NCBI RefSeq assembly: GCF_030272615.1
Contig: NC_081408.1
Coordinates: forward strand, 200,968,341-201,032,340
Origin: Cryptomeria japonica
Lineage: Eukaryota; Streptophyta; Pinopsida; Cupressales; Cupressaceae
Length of the DNA: 64,000 nucleotides
Direction: 5' to 3'
Shown: in pieces, positions 33,419 to 43,764 of the stretch
Layout of the letters: every line of letters starts with the position of its first letter
Numbering within the stretch: the stretch's first letter is position 1
Translations under genes and position numbers: made by a program
Notes under the pieces: model-generated
Told to the model about the DNA's origin: nothing
The model's input: the letters and a program-made list of their open reading frames with translations, nothing else
Database searches by the model: none

Positions 33419-34629
33419 TGTAAAGCGAAAAAATCACGATCGAACCCTAGTTGCTCTCCCCTCTTCCAACTCCAAGGAGAGAGAAGGGAGGTTCGCTAGG
33501 ATTCGATGGTTTTCACTTAGGGGAGGGAATTTACATTCAAAAGAGGGGTTGAAACCCACAAGATCCAATCCCACGCAATGCAATATTGGATGCTAAATGA
33601 GTTTCAAGGGTTAAGACAGCAAGGCTACCCTCTTTTGTAAAGAATGTGCGTAGAAGAATTAGGCTAGGAATGCATAGAAAGTGACAAAGATTCACTTTAT
33701 AAACTGAGATAGGGATACAGTATGAAGCTGCGGACTTGGAATTAGCAGTAAAATGTTGATACGGCACTGTCCTGCAAATTTGAGCAAAATTTGTCGGGAC
33801 GATGGCGCCCGGTGCCACGGTCCTCCGAAAAATCCGCGAAACGAAGGGGGATCTGTTCGTCTCTGCACAAGGATTCCAGATCTTCAATCTCAGCCGCGTA
33901 CCTGCAACCTATACACAGAAAAGAAAAGACGATTGGGGGGTTAGGGATTAGGGGTTTGCCTTTAGGTCAAACCCCGGTTTTGGAATTAACCAAGAAATGA
34001 GCAAGAGCTGTAAATGTAAATGACTGTAAAACAAGTACTAATACCTTGTTCTAAGGATGTTTGTATCCTTATGTGCGAAGTTTTAGATGTTTAATGTTGT
34101 ATGTTGTAGTAGTATGTGCTCTCCTCTTCAATGGTTGAATCCTTGTCTTGAATGCAACACTTAGCCTTGAATGGAGACTTAGAAGGAATGCTTGAATGGT
34201 TGAGTATAGTTTCCATGCCTTTTTTTTGTCATGTATGTGTATATCCAAATGAGAGAGGAAAATGTAGTTTATATACTTGTCATTTAGGGCTGATAGACTG
34301 ATTTTCTCGACCTTAGGCCGACCAGGAAAGATAATTTTCCAATTTGCAAACATAAAGACCCGAGACCCCTTAGGAGACCGGGCCCAAAATAGGACCCAGG
34401 GACCAGGGTGCTGGGCGCCCTGGTCCTGAGGGACCAGGGCGTTGGGCGCTCTAGTCCCACCTCCCGGGACAGCAGGGTGCAAGGAGGTTCAGGCCAGGGT
34501 ACTTGAAAAATGCAGTTTTTGGTGTCGTGAGCAAGCTTCGGGGTCTCCATTCAGGTTGCGTGTTGCGTCGCCATCATGAAGACCGAAATGCAGTCGAAAT
34601 TGCAAGTGTCACAATTTTAGGACGCTACA
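33419..34629 (-). repeat. N2 5' LTR
   Basis: 1211 bp, TGTAGCGTCC...GCTTTACA on the minus strand. It contains the GC-rich palindromes (33800-33825 and 34400-34470) and a TATA box at 34275-34268. High identity to 26842-28060 implies a fairly recent insertion. Confidence 0.93.
34268..34275 (-). promoter_or_regulatory. TATA box in N2 5' LTR
   Basis: The minus strand reads GTATATAAAC, about 355 bp into the LTR and downstream of the GC-rich palindromes. This is a plausible end of U3 and core promoter. Confidence 0.5.
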
Positions 34630-34634
34630 GTTCC

Positions 34635-34927
34635 TATGTTGCTTGATGATGTCACTGAGTGATTTAGAGTGACCGGGATGGATCCTGATCCTTTTCTTTT
34701 TTGATTGTGATTGTTGTTTGTCTATGATATGTCTGTCTTTCGCAAAAAGGGTTGCATTTCAGCTCTGGCCTTCAATGCCATGATGCTCCGCATCCATTTT
34801 GCTACATAAAAATAAAGGTTCTCACCTACAAAGTGCAATACTGAAAGCAAGTTTCTTCGTCTCTAACTGTCCTCTGTTTCATTTCTTCTTGCTAACACTT
34901 CTTCTGTCCAGTCGGATAGTCAGTTCG
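34635..34927 (+). other. N1 3' UTR, continuation after N2
   Basis: Resumes the N1 3' region (TATGTTGCT.GATGATGTCACTGAGTGATTTAGAGTG...), matching N1' 51632-51900. No gene. It ends with GTCAGTTCG at 34919-34927, repeated as GTCAGTCCG on the far side of the next segment. Confidence 0.7.
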
Positions 34928-35633
34928 GTGTAGTCCTCCGATATCCAAACATACATACTACATCCTGCATCCATTTGATTAGTACACTTGCATTACATCA
35001 AGCATCACATCAAGTATTTTATCCATTTCATATTATATATGCATCAAAAACACAAAAAAAATACATCCATACATGTTCCACAATGGTACATAAACCATGC
35101 ATAAGTCCTCCATACATGAAAAATAACCATCAGTCATAACATATTGCATCCCATCATATCGATGCATATCATATCATATATTCACATAATATCGGAGTAC
35201 AAAATTGGACTGTCTGTCCTCAGTATGGCCCACAGGCTGACTACAAAATGTCAAACTACATCATGTCCACTGTCTGTCCTAAGGAGCACGTGCCTCTATC
35301 ACTGGGTGCTCCCTATATCCTCCTCATCCCTGCCATGTCTCGTGGATGATGTCCCTCCTGGTCCTGGCTGTGGTGGTCTCATAGGTCCACTCACCCCCAT
35401 GCTGCTCAATGACCTCCGAGAGCGTGCCCTGCTCTCTGTCCTCGATCATGCCCGAATGAAGGTGCTCTCTGCTCTGGTAGAACTGCACTCTCATATAGTG
35501 TCCTCCAATGGCGTATCTCCTCTCCGGTCTCTACCAACATCTATCCTAGCTCCCGTACACTGGCATCCCGAATCGACCCAATATACTCAGTGACTCTTTG
35601 TCCTTCTCACTGTGCCTGCGATACTGCTGTGTC

Positions 35634-37153
35634 TCAAGCCGCTGTGAGTCTGGCTATCTCTCTCTCTAAAGTCGCAATGTGATCCTGCTGACTTGCTATG
35701 GTAGCCCTGAATATCTCCATCTCCTCTATCCTAGCTGTCTCTAGCTCTATGGGTATGTCCTGTAATGCTTCCTTCTCCCCATCCTCATCTCCGTCCTTGC
35801 CATCATCCTCATCTCCATCCTCGTCATCCCCATCCTGCTCCTCAGCCTCATCATCCCCACCATCCGCATCTCTATCCTCATCATCCCCATCATCCTCATC
35901 CCCGCCCTCATCCTCCTCATCCTCATCATCTCCCTCCTCCTCTCCTGTGAGTGGGAAGTCCTCCTGTCGCCTCGGTACTGGAATATCCAAATCTGTCAAT
36001 GGCACTGGTTGTCATTGTGCAAACCATCTATCATACTCATCTGTCGTCCCAGTGTCCGCCACATCTGATCTCCAATCCCATGGTCTCTATTGTAGCTATA
36101 CAAAGTCCACATATGCTGTGTGTGGCTGAATCATACTCCCCCACTGACTTGTCTCTCTGTGAGATCGGGCAAAGTGTGCAGTCCTCCCAGGTACATCCTG
36201 CCTCTCTCTAAACTATCGTCTGACCCTCTCTGGCAGGTACATCTCAATCACTCTCTAGTGATTCACTGGTCGCCTAATCAGGTACCTCTCCTATCTACAA
36301 TACGGTAGCTCCTCATTGTCATCTGACCATCCAGGGCAATCACGATATGGCCTCCATGTGAACTCTCTCAATCTGTCTAGCTCATGTCGCCAGTATAATA
36401 TGTATCCAAAAGGACCCTGTCTCAGTGCTCCTCCATAACAGTACACATATGGTCAGTGTGGTACTACCTGTCTATCTGTAATCAGTCAACATATGGCTAT
36501 GTGCTCAAATGCCCATACCTGTAACAGTGTGACTCCACAGCTCAAAGTCTGAACTCCTTGATATGCTATCTGATGCAACTGAAAATATAGCATAGCCAGT
36601 ACACATGGTCCCCATGCATACATTGTCCCCTCTATCGCCATCCACTCTAGCACTCTTCCCCATCCAATAGGGAATCCATGTCCTCATCTGTCTCCTGCTA
36701 CTAGACATGCTATAACCACGGCTATCACCACATATCATCGATCGTACTCTAATGCCATGGTCTCCCAGCCAATCTCCCTCTCGACAATATCCAAATCATC
36801 TGCGTCGCACTTGAACAGTCTACACAATGCATCTCTCCCTATCACTGGGTCATACTCTATCATCTCTCCATGTATCGGAATGCGAAGGATACGCCATACA
36901 TCCTCCAGTGTCATTGTCGCCTCTCCAGTCGCCAGATGGAAAGAGGAGGTCTCTGAATGCCATCGCTCTGCCAATGCTGTAAGCAATCCTATGTTTGCCC
37001 TAATCTCGGGCATGAATGTGATATAGTATATCCCAAGTCTTGCTAATGTATCTCTCTATGCTCCTAAGTCTGTGTCATAGCATGAAGCAATCTGGTCGGT
37101 TCTCCCGCTTGATCAATGGATACTATCACCTCTGCATCACAATTGGGGCACAT
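35634..37153 (-). pseudogene. Plant mobile domain (PMD, MAIN/MAIL-type) pseudogene
   Basis: From ATG 37153 on the minus strand (MCPNCDAEV...), with stops and a frameshift. Piece 37013-36735 contains LLTALAERWHSETSSFHL, GEATMTLEDVWRILRIPI and a G-D-L-C-type region, the hallmark of the plant mobile domain (aminotransferase-like, PF10536). Piece 36738-36505 continues with WIPYWMG and, one frame over, a G..VLAMLY...L.GC..LLQ.WA block. The end (36005-35634) is a long Glu/Asp/Gly-rich tract followed by a coiled-coil-like RIEEMEIFRATIASQQDHIA. PMD proteins act in transcriptional silencing in plants and the domain is also common in transposons. This copy cannot encode a complete protein. Confidence 0.75.
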
Positions 37154-37770
37154 TTTTGTTAGTATTAGGGTTTTCTCCTACAGGTTGCATTTCCTCATTT
37201 TCATGTCCACATTAAGGTGTTTTTCATCTAATCTGACCTATCCTACCCTTATCACCCCTTTTCGGATCCTTTGCATGCTGTTTTGACCAAAATTAGGGTT
37301 TCCAATACACTCTTGCGCCTGTGTTAAGGAACCTACACCTATGTCAGGTAACTTGCACCTGTGTCTCCCTACACAAGTGTAGAAGACCTCACACAAGTGC
37401 AGGATTCGCCCTACACAAGCACAGAAATCAGTTTCTGCACTCCCTGTGGGCCCCGCAATGTCCCGCAAGCAAGTTAAATTCATGAAATTGAAAACATGGG
37501 TTTTTGAGATCCATATCACTGCTCCCATGTCATTCGATCATCTGAATGTGCGTACACATTCCCTGAGGTGATCTGCCATTGGAACGTTCGCCATCTCTCT
37601 GCAAGTATCCTTGTCCAGATCAACAAATTCAAATGAGCAAATTTCATTCTCTTGGTCTCATTTATAGATCTTTGTCAGTGCATAGATGGACGTGCATCCT
37701 CTCCATCTTATGTTGGTTGCGGTATTGTGCACCTTAAATTGCTTATCCTTCATGCATCCGGTATCCGATT
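37154..37770. other. Upstream flank of PMD pseudogene with CTGTGT repeats
   Basis: Non-coding. Near 37310-37430 are units such as TTGCGCCTGTGT in one orientation, followed by the inverted form (CTACACAAGTGTAG), related to the N1 leader minisatellite. Frames at 37652-37985 (plus) are not supported. Confidence 0.5.
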
Positions 37771-37940
37771 GTCAGTCCGTTCGATCCTATCATTTTTATC
37801 GATCAATTGGCCACTTTTCTGCATGTTTCTGGCCAATTCCTCGAGGGGGCATGCATATGTCATTATTATTGTCTGGGGCATTTTTATTATTGCTCTTTGA
37901 AACAATGCTTAAAATCACATTGTCTCAAAGAGGGGCAAAA
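37771..37940 (+). other. N1 3' end with polypurine tract
   Basis: Matches N1' 51915-52087. It contains CTCGAGGGGGCATGCATATG and ends TCTCAAAGAGGGGCAAAA immediately before the LTR. Confidence 0.8.
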
Positions 37941-39425
37941 TGTAGACACCTAAAAATGGTCAATGCTTGCGGAGTCATACTTTAACATTTGCGCATTGCC
38001 TCATTTTAGGTTTTTGCATCACATTAACATTTCTCCTATGTCACGCACTTGGTTTTTATCATTTGCAAGCATCGAGTCATTCTTCTACATTCTTCATTCA
38101 TCTCGCTCTCAAAATTCATCTTGTCAACAATGCTATCCAGTCATGATTTTGATCGAACTTATCTTGTCGCATCAATATGCGTGCTAATTTGTCATCATTT
38201 TGGACATCGTCAATCCTAATTAGGGTTTTGTCCTCTTATCAATCTTGTCGATTTGCAATCAATTTGTCATTGATCATTGTCCTCTTATCAATCTTGTCAT
38301 TTTGTCATCAATCCTTATCATTTTCAATCTTGTCGTCTTGCAACCTATTTTGTCATCGATCCTTGTCCTCTTGTCAATTTTGTCATTTTGCGATTATTTC
38401 GCCATTGATTGTTGTCTGTCTCAATTATGTCAATTTGGAAAAATTAGTCATTGTTCCTCGTCAATTGGCGTATTTATCAATCAAATCATTTAATCAGAAT
38501 CATGATCGATATCAATTGTCTTCAATCAAGACCTAATTGTCATTCTCGCATTGCTAATTTATCTTCTAGGGTTTTGTGATTTAATCATTTAACCTTGTGT
38601 GTCATTTCTTCCTCTAAGATTAATAAATTATTTATTTATCCTAAGCTTCTTGTCACAATTAAATGTTCATTTAATTGGCTAATTATTCCTCTTTGTGAAT
38701 TAATTAATAAATAAATAAGTATTAATTAATTCACTAATTCCTAATTTCTAATTTTCATCAATTTCCTAATTTCTTATTTCCTCTTTTTCTAAATTTTCTA
38801 ATTTTCTAAATTCTTAATTTCAATTTCCTCCTATTTCTCTCCTAAATTCATGGGAATGACATAGAAATTTGTCATAATTTGTCATAATTGACAATTAATC
38901 AATTCTTGACATAGAAATTTGTCATAAATTGTCATAAAATTCTTGACATAGAATTTGTCATAAATTGTCATAAATCCTTGCATAGCAATTTGTCATAGAC
39001 ATGTCATAATTTTGCTATTCTTTATTTGAATTTCCATTCGAATCACTATCATGCTAATTTGTTCATTTCTCCAATTTATCTATAAATTGGATGATCTTCA
39101 TCAATCAAAGCTAATTGGTAATCAGACTATCGAATCACGCTTCGAGTACTTTTGAGCAATTTTCTTACCTACTTGCTTTCAATCATGTATGTGCACTTGT
39201 AGGTGAGATCTACAATAAACTATTTGAAGAGGAAAGAAGAACAATGGAGCTGCATGAAGGAAGCATTCATACCCACATATGGTTTGCATAGTATTTACTT
39301 TGAATGTTTTATCTTTATGTCTCTATTGAATGTGTTTAGGATAGATCATTGCATTCTAGCTTTTTGTGATTAAACAATGATTAATGTTTTGATTGTCTTG
39401 TGATGATTCCTATTTCCTATCTACA
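37941..39425 (+). repeat. N1 3' LTR
   Basis: 1485 bp, TGTAGACACC...CTATCTACA, followed by the GGTAT duplication. TATA box TATAAATT at 39081. Several reading frames of about 60-120 codons in this LTR recur in the 5' LTR and are chance frames. Confidence 0.93.
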
Positions 39426-39899
39426 GGTATTTATGAGAAGATAATTAAAGATTTAATTATTTATTCTCATAATATCTTCCCATTTTATTTCTTCTATCTT
39501 CATCCTTCCCCGAATGGCAACTTTGTTGTGCACACAATCAGGTCTGTCCATCTAACCAAAATTTTTTTCAATCTAAGCCATTCAATCAATCCCCAATTTT
39601 TCTATAAAATGAGCACTCATTGCTCATTTTCTATAACCATGAATCAAGTAATCTTATGTTGTTTCTTTCAAATCACTTTCTTTCCATTCACTTGCATTTG
39701 TAGGTGACACCCACACAATTTGAAGGTGAAAAAAGAAAAATGGAGTTGTGAAGTAGATTCATGTGATTTGGTTTACGACAATTTTAAATCTTGTTTTCAT
39801 TTCCTTTATTGAATGTATTGGGATATTTTTCATTACAATTTAGATTTCGTTGTTGTCTAATTTATATTGGTTTGATGTTTTCTTGATTTCCTGGCTACA
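39426..39899 (+). other. Distal part of G LTR
   Basis: Follows the GGTAT duplication. TATA-like TCTATAAAATGAGC near 39602 is followed by GAGCACTCATTGCTC, then CATTTGTAGGTGACAC (about 39694), which parallels ACTTGTAGGTGAGATC in the N1 LTRs. It ends CTGGCTACA. Confidence 0.7.
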
Positions 39900-40187
39900 A
39901 TATCTTTAATCTTATCATTGGTGATTTCCTCCATTAAGCGGGGTTTGTTTCTATTGTATCACTTATCTTTTTAATAGGGGTTTTCCTTTCTTAGCACGTT
40001 TTATTTATATTGTATTGTTATTTATATTTATCCAAATCTATCTATCTAGTTGTCCATGGTGGAGGAAACATGAAAAAAAGGTTTTGACTAATGCAAGCCC
40101 CTGTAAAACACCAACAATTTTCCCCTATTTGAATGTGTATAGGTGACGAATGGATTTGAAGGTGTAGAGAAGGTCTAAGATATATTA
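39900..40187. other. Flank between G and C1, no gene
   Basis: Presumed older genomic DNA. It ends in TATTA (40183-40187), the target-site duplication of C1. Confidence 0.6.
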
Positions 40188-41307
40188 TGTTGGATGACTT
40201 CATCATGTGTTACATTGGTTTTGTCATTGATGTCAACACTTATCTTTCTGGTAGTCTACATTGTTGATTTGGCACTTTGGTTATATTGGTTTATTGTTGA
40301 ACCGACACATTGTGGTCCCGACATGGATATTGGCTTATGCATAGTCACTGGTATATGTTTTACCGGAAGCTCAGGAAGTTGATGATGACTTGTTATCATT
40401 TGGAGATCATTTGGTTATGTCGAAGACATGGATTGGATGTTTACATTTCGTGTTTTTCTCATTGGACTAATCGAGTTCACATATTTGCCTTAACCGGAAG
40501 ATAGGTCTAGGTTATGGACTGGTATAAGATAACATGTTCCAGATCAACATGAGACATTTTGGAAATGGTTTATTGATTGGATAATATGTAAATGTATTGA
40601 GCTGACATATTGTATCTCATCAAGACTTATTTGTAATTTATTTAAATGTAATATCTTTAGTGAGCCCACCTCATGATAAGGTCTTAGAGTTTTGTATAAA
40701 TAATTGTAAGATCTTATTAAAGATCATATTATGGTGAATGAGTGTGTGCGAATATTGAATATCATTGTGAAGAGAGGATCCTTGTGTGAATCACGTAGAT
40801 ATTATATAAAGGTTGAAGGGTTATGAAGGTGTTTGGCACTCAAAGTCAGAGCTTAAACTAGTACTGAATCTAGTATTGCAGATGCTATTCTGAAGGAATA
40901 CATTGTTATTGTATTTAACCATCCAATTGTAGTCAGTGTGACTCCTATTTTGTGATTGAACAATGAGCTATAGGTGGTTGGCCTTTCTACATGTGCAGGT
41001 CCCATTATTGTATTCACTTACTATCTGCAGTAGTATCATCTGATTATGGGTAAGGTTTCCCATCATGGTTTTTTCCCTTACAAGATTTCCACATCAAAAT
41101 CTATGTGTCATCTGTTGTGGATGTTGTTTCTTTTTCTGTTTCATGCATTAAGTTATACCAATACTGCTATAGCTATTAATCTGTTTTACAAGCATTAAGT
41201 TTGTTTTACCAGCACTAAGTTTTAAGTTGGAATAAATGGTTTTAAGTTTTAATTTATTGTCAACTAATTCACCCCCCCTTCTTAGTTGTCCTTCCCGGTT
41301 CCTAACA
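40188..41307 (+). repeat. C1 5' LTR
   Basis: 1120 bp. The C-rich end GATT/TAATTCACCCCCCCTTC, followed by TTCCTAACA, is the copia LTR end style repeated throughout the window. It differs from the 3' LTR at clearly more sites than the N1' LTRs differ from each other. Confidence 0.93.
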
Positions 41308-41308
41308 A

Positions 41309-41321
41309 TTGGTATCAAGGC
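41309..41321 (+). other. C1 primer-binding site
   Basis: TTGGTATCAAGGC, the initiator-tRNA-Met type site (standard TTGGTATCAGAGC) with a small change near its 3' end. Confidence 0.85.
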
Positions 41322-41364
41322 CTAGTCCTCTTTTTGTAGAAGCCTAATAGCTTCAGGAGATCCT

Positions 41365-42673
41365 ATGGCAGGAAACATTTTTCAGAAAGGACAGTCCTAA
41401 GCATGATGGAACTAACTATGGTATATGGAAGATGAGAATGGAAACAGATTTGAACTGCATTGGAAGAGATATATGGGATGTTACAAAGAAGGGCTATGTT
41501 GGTCCTACTCTGAATAACCCTCATCCACTGATATTGGCTAAAGACTTGGAGAATGATTGCAAAGTAAGAGAAGCACTTCTAAGCACATTATCAGATCAAA
41601 AAATCATGGGATTATCAGACAGATCTACTGCAAAAGCTATTTGGGATAAACTAGAAACATTGAATGAAGGAGATACCACTGTCAAGATTGCAAAACTAGA
41701 ATGTTACCGGGTCAGATATGAAAATTTAAAAATCAAAGAAGATGAAAGAATTTCTGCATTTAGGGAAAGAGTTAATGAAATTGTTTTAGGAATACAATAT
41801 TGTGGAGGATCTTTAAGTGAAGATGATATTGTTTCTAAGGTTTCAAGAGCTTTCCCACTGGCTTACAAAATGAAAGTGACTACTATTAATGAGTTGAGAA
41901 CAATGCCTAATACATCAGTTTCTAGAGATACTTTGGTTGGAAAATTTTCAGCATTTGAGCTTGAAGAATTTGGTCCTATTGCTATAGTCGAAACTGATAT
42001 AGCTTTCAAAGCATCATCATCAGCATCATCATCATCATCTAACAAATCTGATTGGAAAGCAATTTATGGAAAAGAACTTGAAGATATGAGAAGAGAAAAT
42101 GAAGAACTTGAAGAACTTGAAGCACTACTCGCAAGGAAGATGCCTAAAGGTCTAGTAGGAAGTAAGTATGAAGGTAAAGTACCTTTCAAATGTTTTAATT
42201 GCAATAAACTTGGTCATATGGCATCTAGATGTCCTGATAGACATGCAAGACTAAGAGAGGAAGCAAAAAGAACATATAAACCTAACCCTAAATATCAGAG
42301 ATACAAATTTAAGAAAAATAGAGATAAGTCATGTTACTATGCAGATGAAGGTGTTACAGATGATTCAGATGAAGATCCAGTAGATAGTGGATGGGCATTT
42401 GTTGTAATAAAAGAATATCAACCTGCACCTATTGTCAAACTAGTAGAGCAGGCATTAGTAGCAAAAATTGAAGAAAAGGATGAATGCATCATTGATAGTG
42501 GATGCTTGCATCATATGACTGGTGATAAAATTAAATTCTTATCATTTCAGGAAATTCATGGAGGTCTAGTAAGATTTGGAGATGACAAGTCATGTTTAAT
42601 CAAAGGAAGAGGCACTATATCTTTGGATGGTAAGAACAATACTGACAATGTTTATTATGTTGATGATTTATAG
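41365..42673 (+). pseudogene. C1 Gag and protease N-terminal part
   Basis: The likely original start is ATG 41365 (MAGN...). A one-base shift in the T run near 41380 puts the main frame at 41388-42673. Copia Gag blocks include TNYGIWKMRMETDL near the start and STAKAIWDKLETL. The CCHC knuckle CFNCNKLGHMASRC is near 42192-42233. The protease active site IIDSGCLHHM keeps Asp-Ser-Gly (about 42490-42520). The frame ends at a TAG at 42671. It would have formed the particle and processed the polyprotein. Confidence 0.85.
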
Positions 42674-43764
42674 CATAATATTTTAAATATTGGTTAGTTA
42701 GTGGAAAAAGGATTTCAATTACAAATCAAGAATGGAAAATGCAAAATCATGAACAGAATTGGATTGGAGATTGCAACCAATAATTAAACTAAAGGTAATA
42801 AATTTCATTTGAATACCAGTGATAAGACATGTTTGATTGCACACATTGATGAAATTTGATTATGGCATAAAAGACTCTATCGTGTGAATTTTGATTGCAT
42901 TGTAAAGATCAGTTCAACTAAGGCATTAAGGGATTTACCTAAGATTGTGAAACCTCATAATCCAGTATGTAAGGAATGCCAAATGGGAAAGCAAGTTAGA
43001 ACAACATTTAAGAGCATTTATGAGAAATCCAATAATATTCTTGATTTAATTCATACTGATTTATGTGGTCCAACAAGAACAAGAAGTCTTTAGGGTGATA
43101 GATACTTTATGCTAATAATTGATGATTATTCTAGAATGAGCTAGGTTACTTTTCCCAGGGAGAAATCAGAAGCTTTCAGAAGATTCAAGATATACAAGGC
43201 AATGGTAGAGAATGAGACCGACAAGAAAATTAAATGCTTAAGATCTGATCAAGGAGGGGAATTTACATCTAGGGAATTCAATTCATTTTGTGAAGTGAAT
43301 GGAATTAAAAGACAACTATTGGCACCCCAAACACCCAAATAGAATGGAGTTGTGGAAAGAAAGAACAAAACTACACTGGATGCAGCAAGAACCATGATGA
43401 TGGAAGAAAATCTACCTCATGTGTACTCAAGAGAAGCAGTGAATACAACGGTTTATACTTTCAACAGAGTTCACATCAAAGGTGAAACTGGTAAGACCCC
43501 ATATGAACTATGGTTTGGTCATACTCCTACTCTTAAATACTTCAGAATATTTGGAAGCAAATGCTATATTAGCAGAGATGAGTTTATTGGAAAATTTGAT
43601 CCTAGAAGTGATGAAGGAATATTTCTTGGTTAATCAACTAGAAGCAAGGCATATAGATGTTATAATAAAAGGTTACAAAAAATCATTGAGAGTACTAATG
43701 TGAAGATAGATGAACATTTTAGAGGAGATTCAAGATCTGCACAATGGGCAGTAGAAATTATTAT
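42674..43764 (+). pseudogene. C1 integrase
   Basis: GAG-pre-integrase with LWHKRLYRVNF and CKECQMGK (zinc-binding, about 42860-43000). The core carries HTDLCGP (43050), LRSDQGGEF (43241) and the Glu in NGVVERKNKT (43345), so the D-D-E triad is intact. At least six in-frame stops destroy the frame. The C-terminal part KTPYELWFGHTPTLKYFRIFG and the EGIFLG end motif are visible up to 43632. N1' is inserted at 43764/53486. Confidence 0.88.

Larger units (their letters stand above)
26842..34629 (-). mobile_element. N2: Gag-only (TR-GAG-like) Ty3/gypsy element nested in N1
   Basis: LTRs at 34629-33419 and 28060-26842, TGTAG...TTTACA on the minus strand. GTTCC is duplicated at 26837-26841 and 34630-34634. 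Primer-binding site TGGTGAACCCGACGTG lies at 33415-33400 and a polypurine run AGTGGGGGCTAAA at 28073-28061, both reading on the minus strand. The only coding sequence is a Tat/Ogre-type Gag followed by a protease-like domain (32245-28802). RT, RNase H and integrase are absent: only about 740 bp remains between the ORF and the LTR. It is therefore non-autonomous, of the type described as TR-GAG elements. Confidence 0.9.
34928..37770 (-). other. 2.84 kb segment present in N1 but absent from N1', carrying a PMD pseudogene
   Basis: N1 and N1' align on both sides (left to about 34927 / 51910; right from about 37771 / 51915), but N1' lacks everything between. The near-direct 9-bp repeats GTCAGTTCG and GTCAGTCCG at its borders could be a target-site duplication or deletion microhomology. 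I could not see convincing terminal inverted repeats. Its composition (C-rich on the plus strand, higher GC) differs from the flanking AT-rich N1 DNA. Confidence 0.65.
18701..39425 (+). mobile_element. N1: non-autonomous LTR retrotransposon with a large Gln/Pro-rich ORF
   Basis: 5' LTR 18701-20223, primer-binding site 20229-20244, leader to 22258, one long ORF 22259-25071, 3' UTR with twin hairpins and A-rich repeats, polypurine tract, and 3' LTR 37941-39425. GGTAT flanks both ends (18696-18700, 39426-39430). The interior holds the nested element N2 (26842-34629) and a 2.84 kb segment with a plant-mobile-domain pseudogene (34928-37770). No Gag, protease, RT or integrase sequence is present, so the element must have relied on helper proteins. 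The second copy in the window, N1' (43765-53485), confirms the design. Confidence 0.88.
16543..39899 (+). repeat. Element G 3' LTR, split by two insertions
   Basis: It starts TGTAGACACTAAAAAATGG at 16543 right after a polypurine tract and ends CTGGCTACA at 39899. LTR sequence proper is 16543-16601, 17924-18700 and 39431-39899, about 1.3 kb in total. A copia LTR (16602-17923) and N1 (18701-39425) are inserted. The GGTAT duplication at 18696-18700 and 39426-39430 proves that the last two LTR pieces were contiguous. Confidence 0.78.

Noticed and set aside
35698-36129. Plus-strand Ser/Pro-rich ORF
   Set aside because: Antisense of the Glu/Asp-rich tract of the PMD pseudogene; composition is explained by the minus strand.
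34928-37770. Mutator-like element with 9-bp duplication around the PMD segment
   Set aside because: The 9-mers are near-identical but no matching terminal inverted repeats are visible, so I report only the segment.
39899-39935. ATTGGTGATT after the G LTR as a primer-binding site
   Set aside because: The LTR at 16543 is preceded by a polypurine tract, so it is a 3' LTR; the resemblance is short and offset by about 18 bp.
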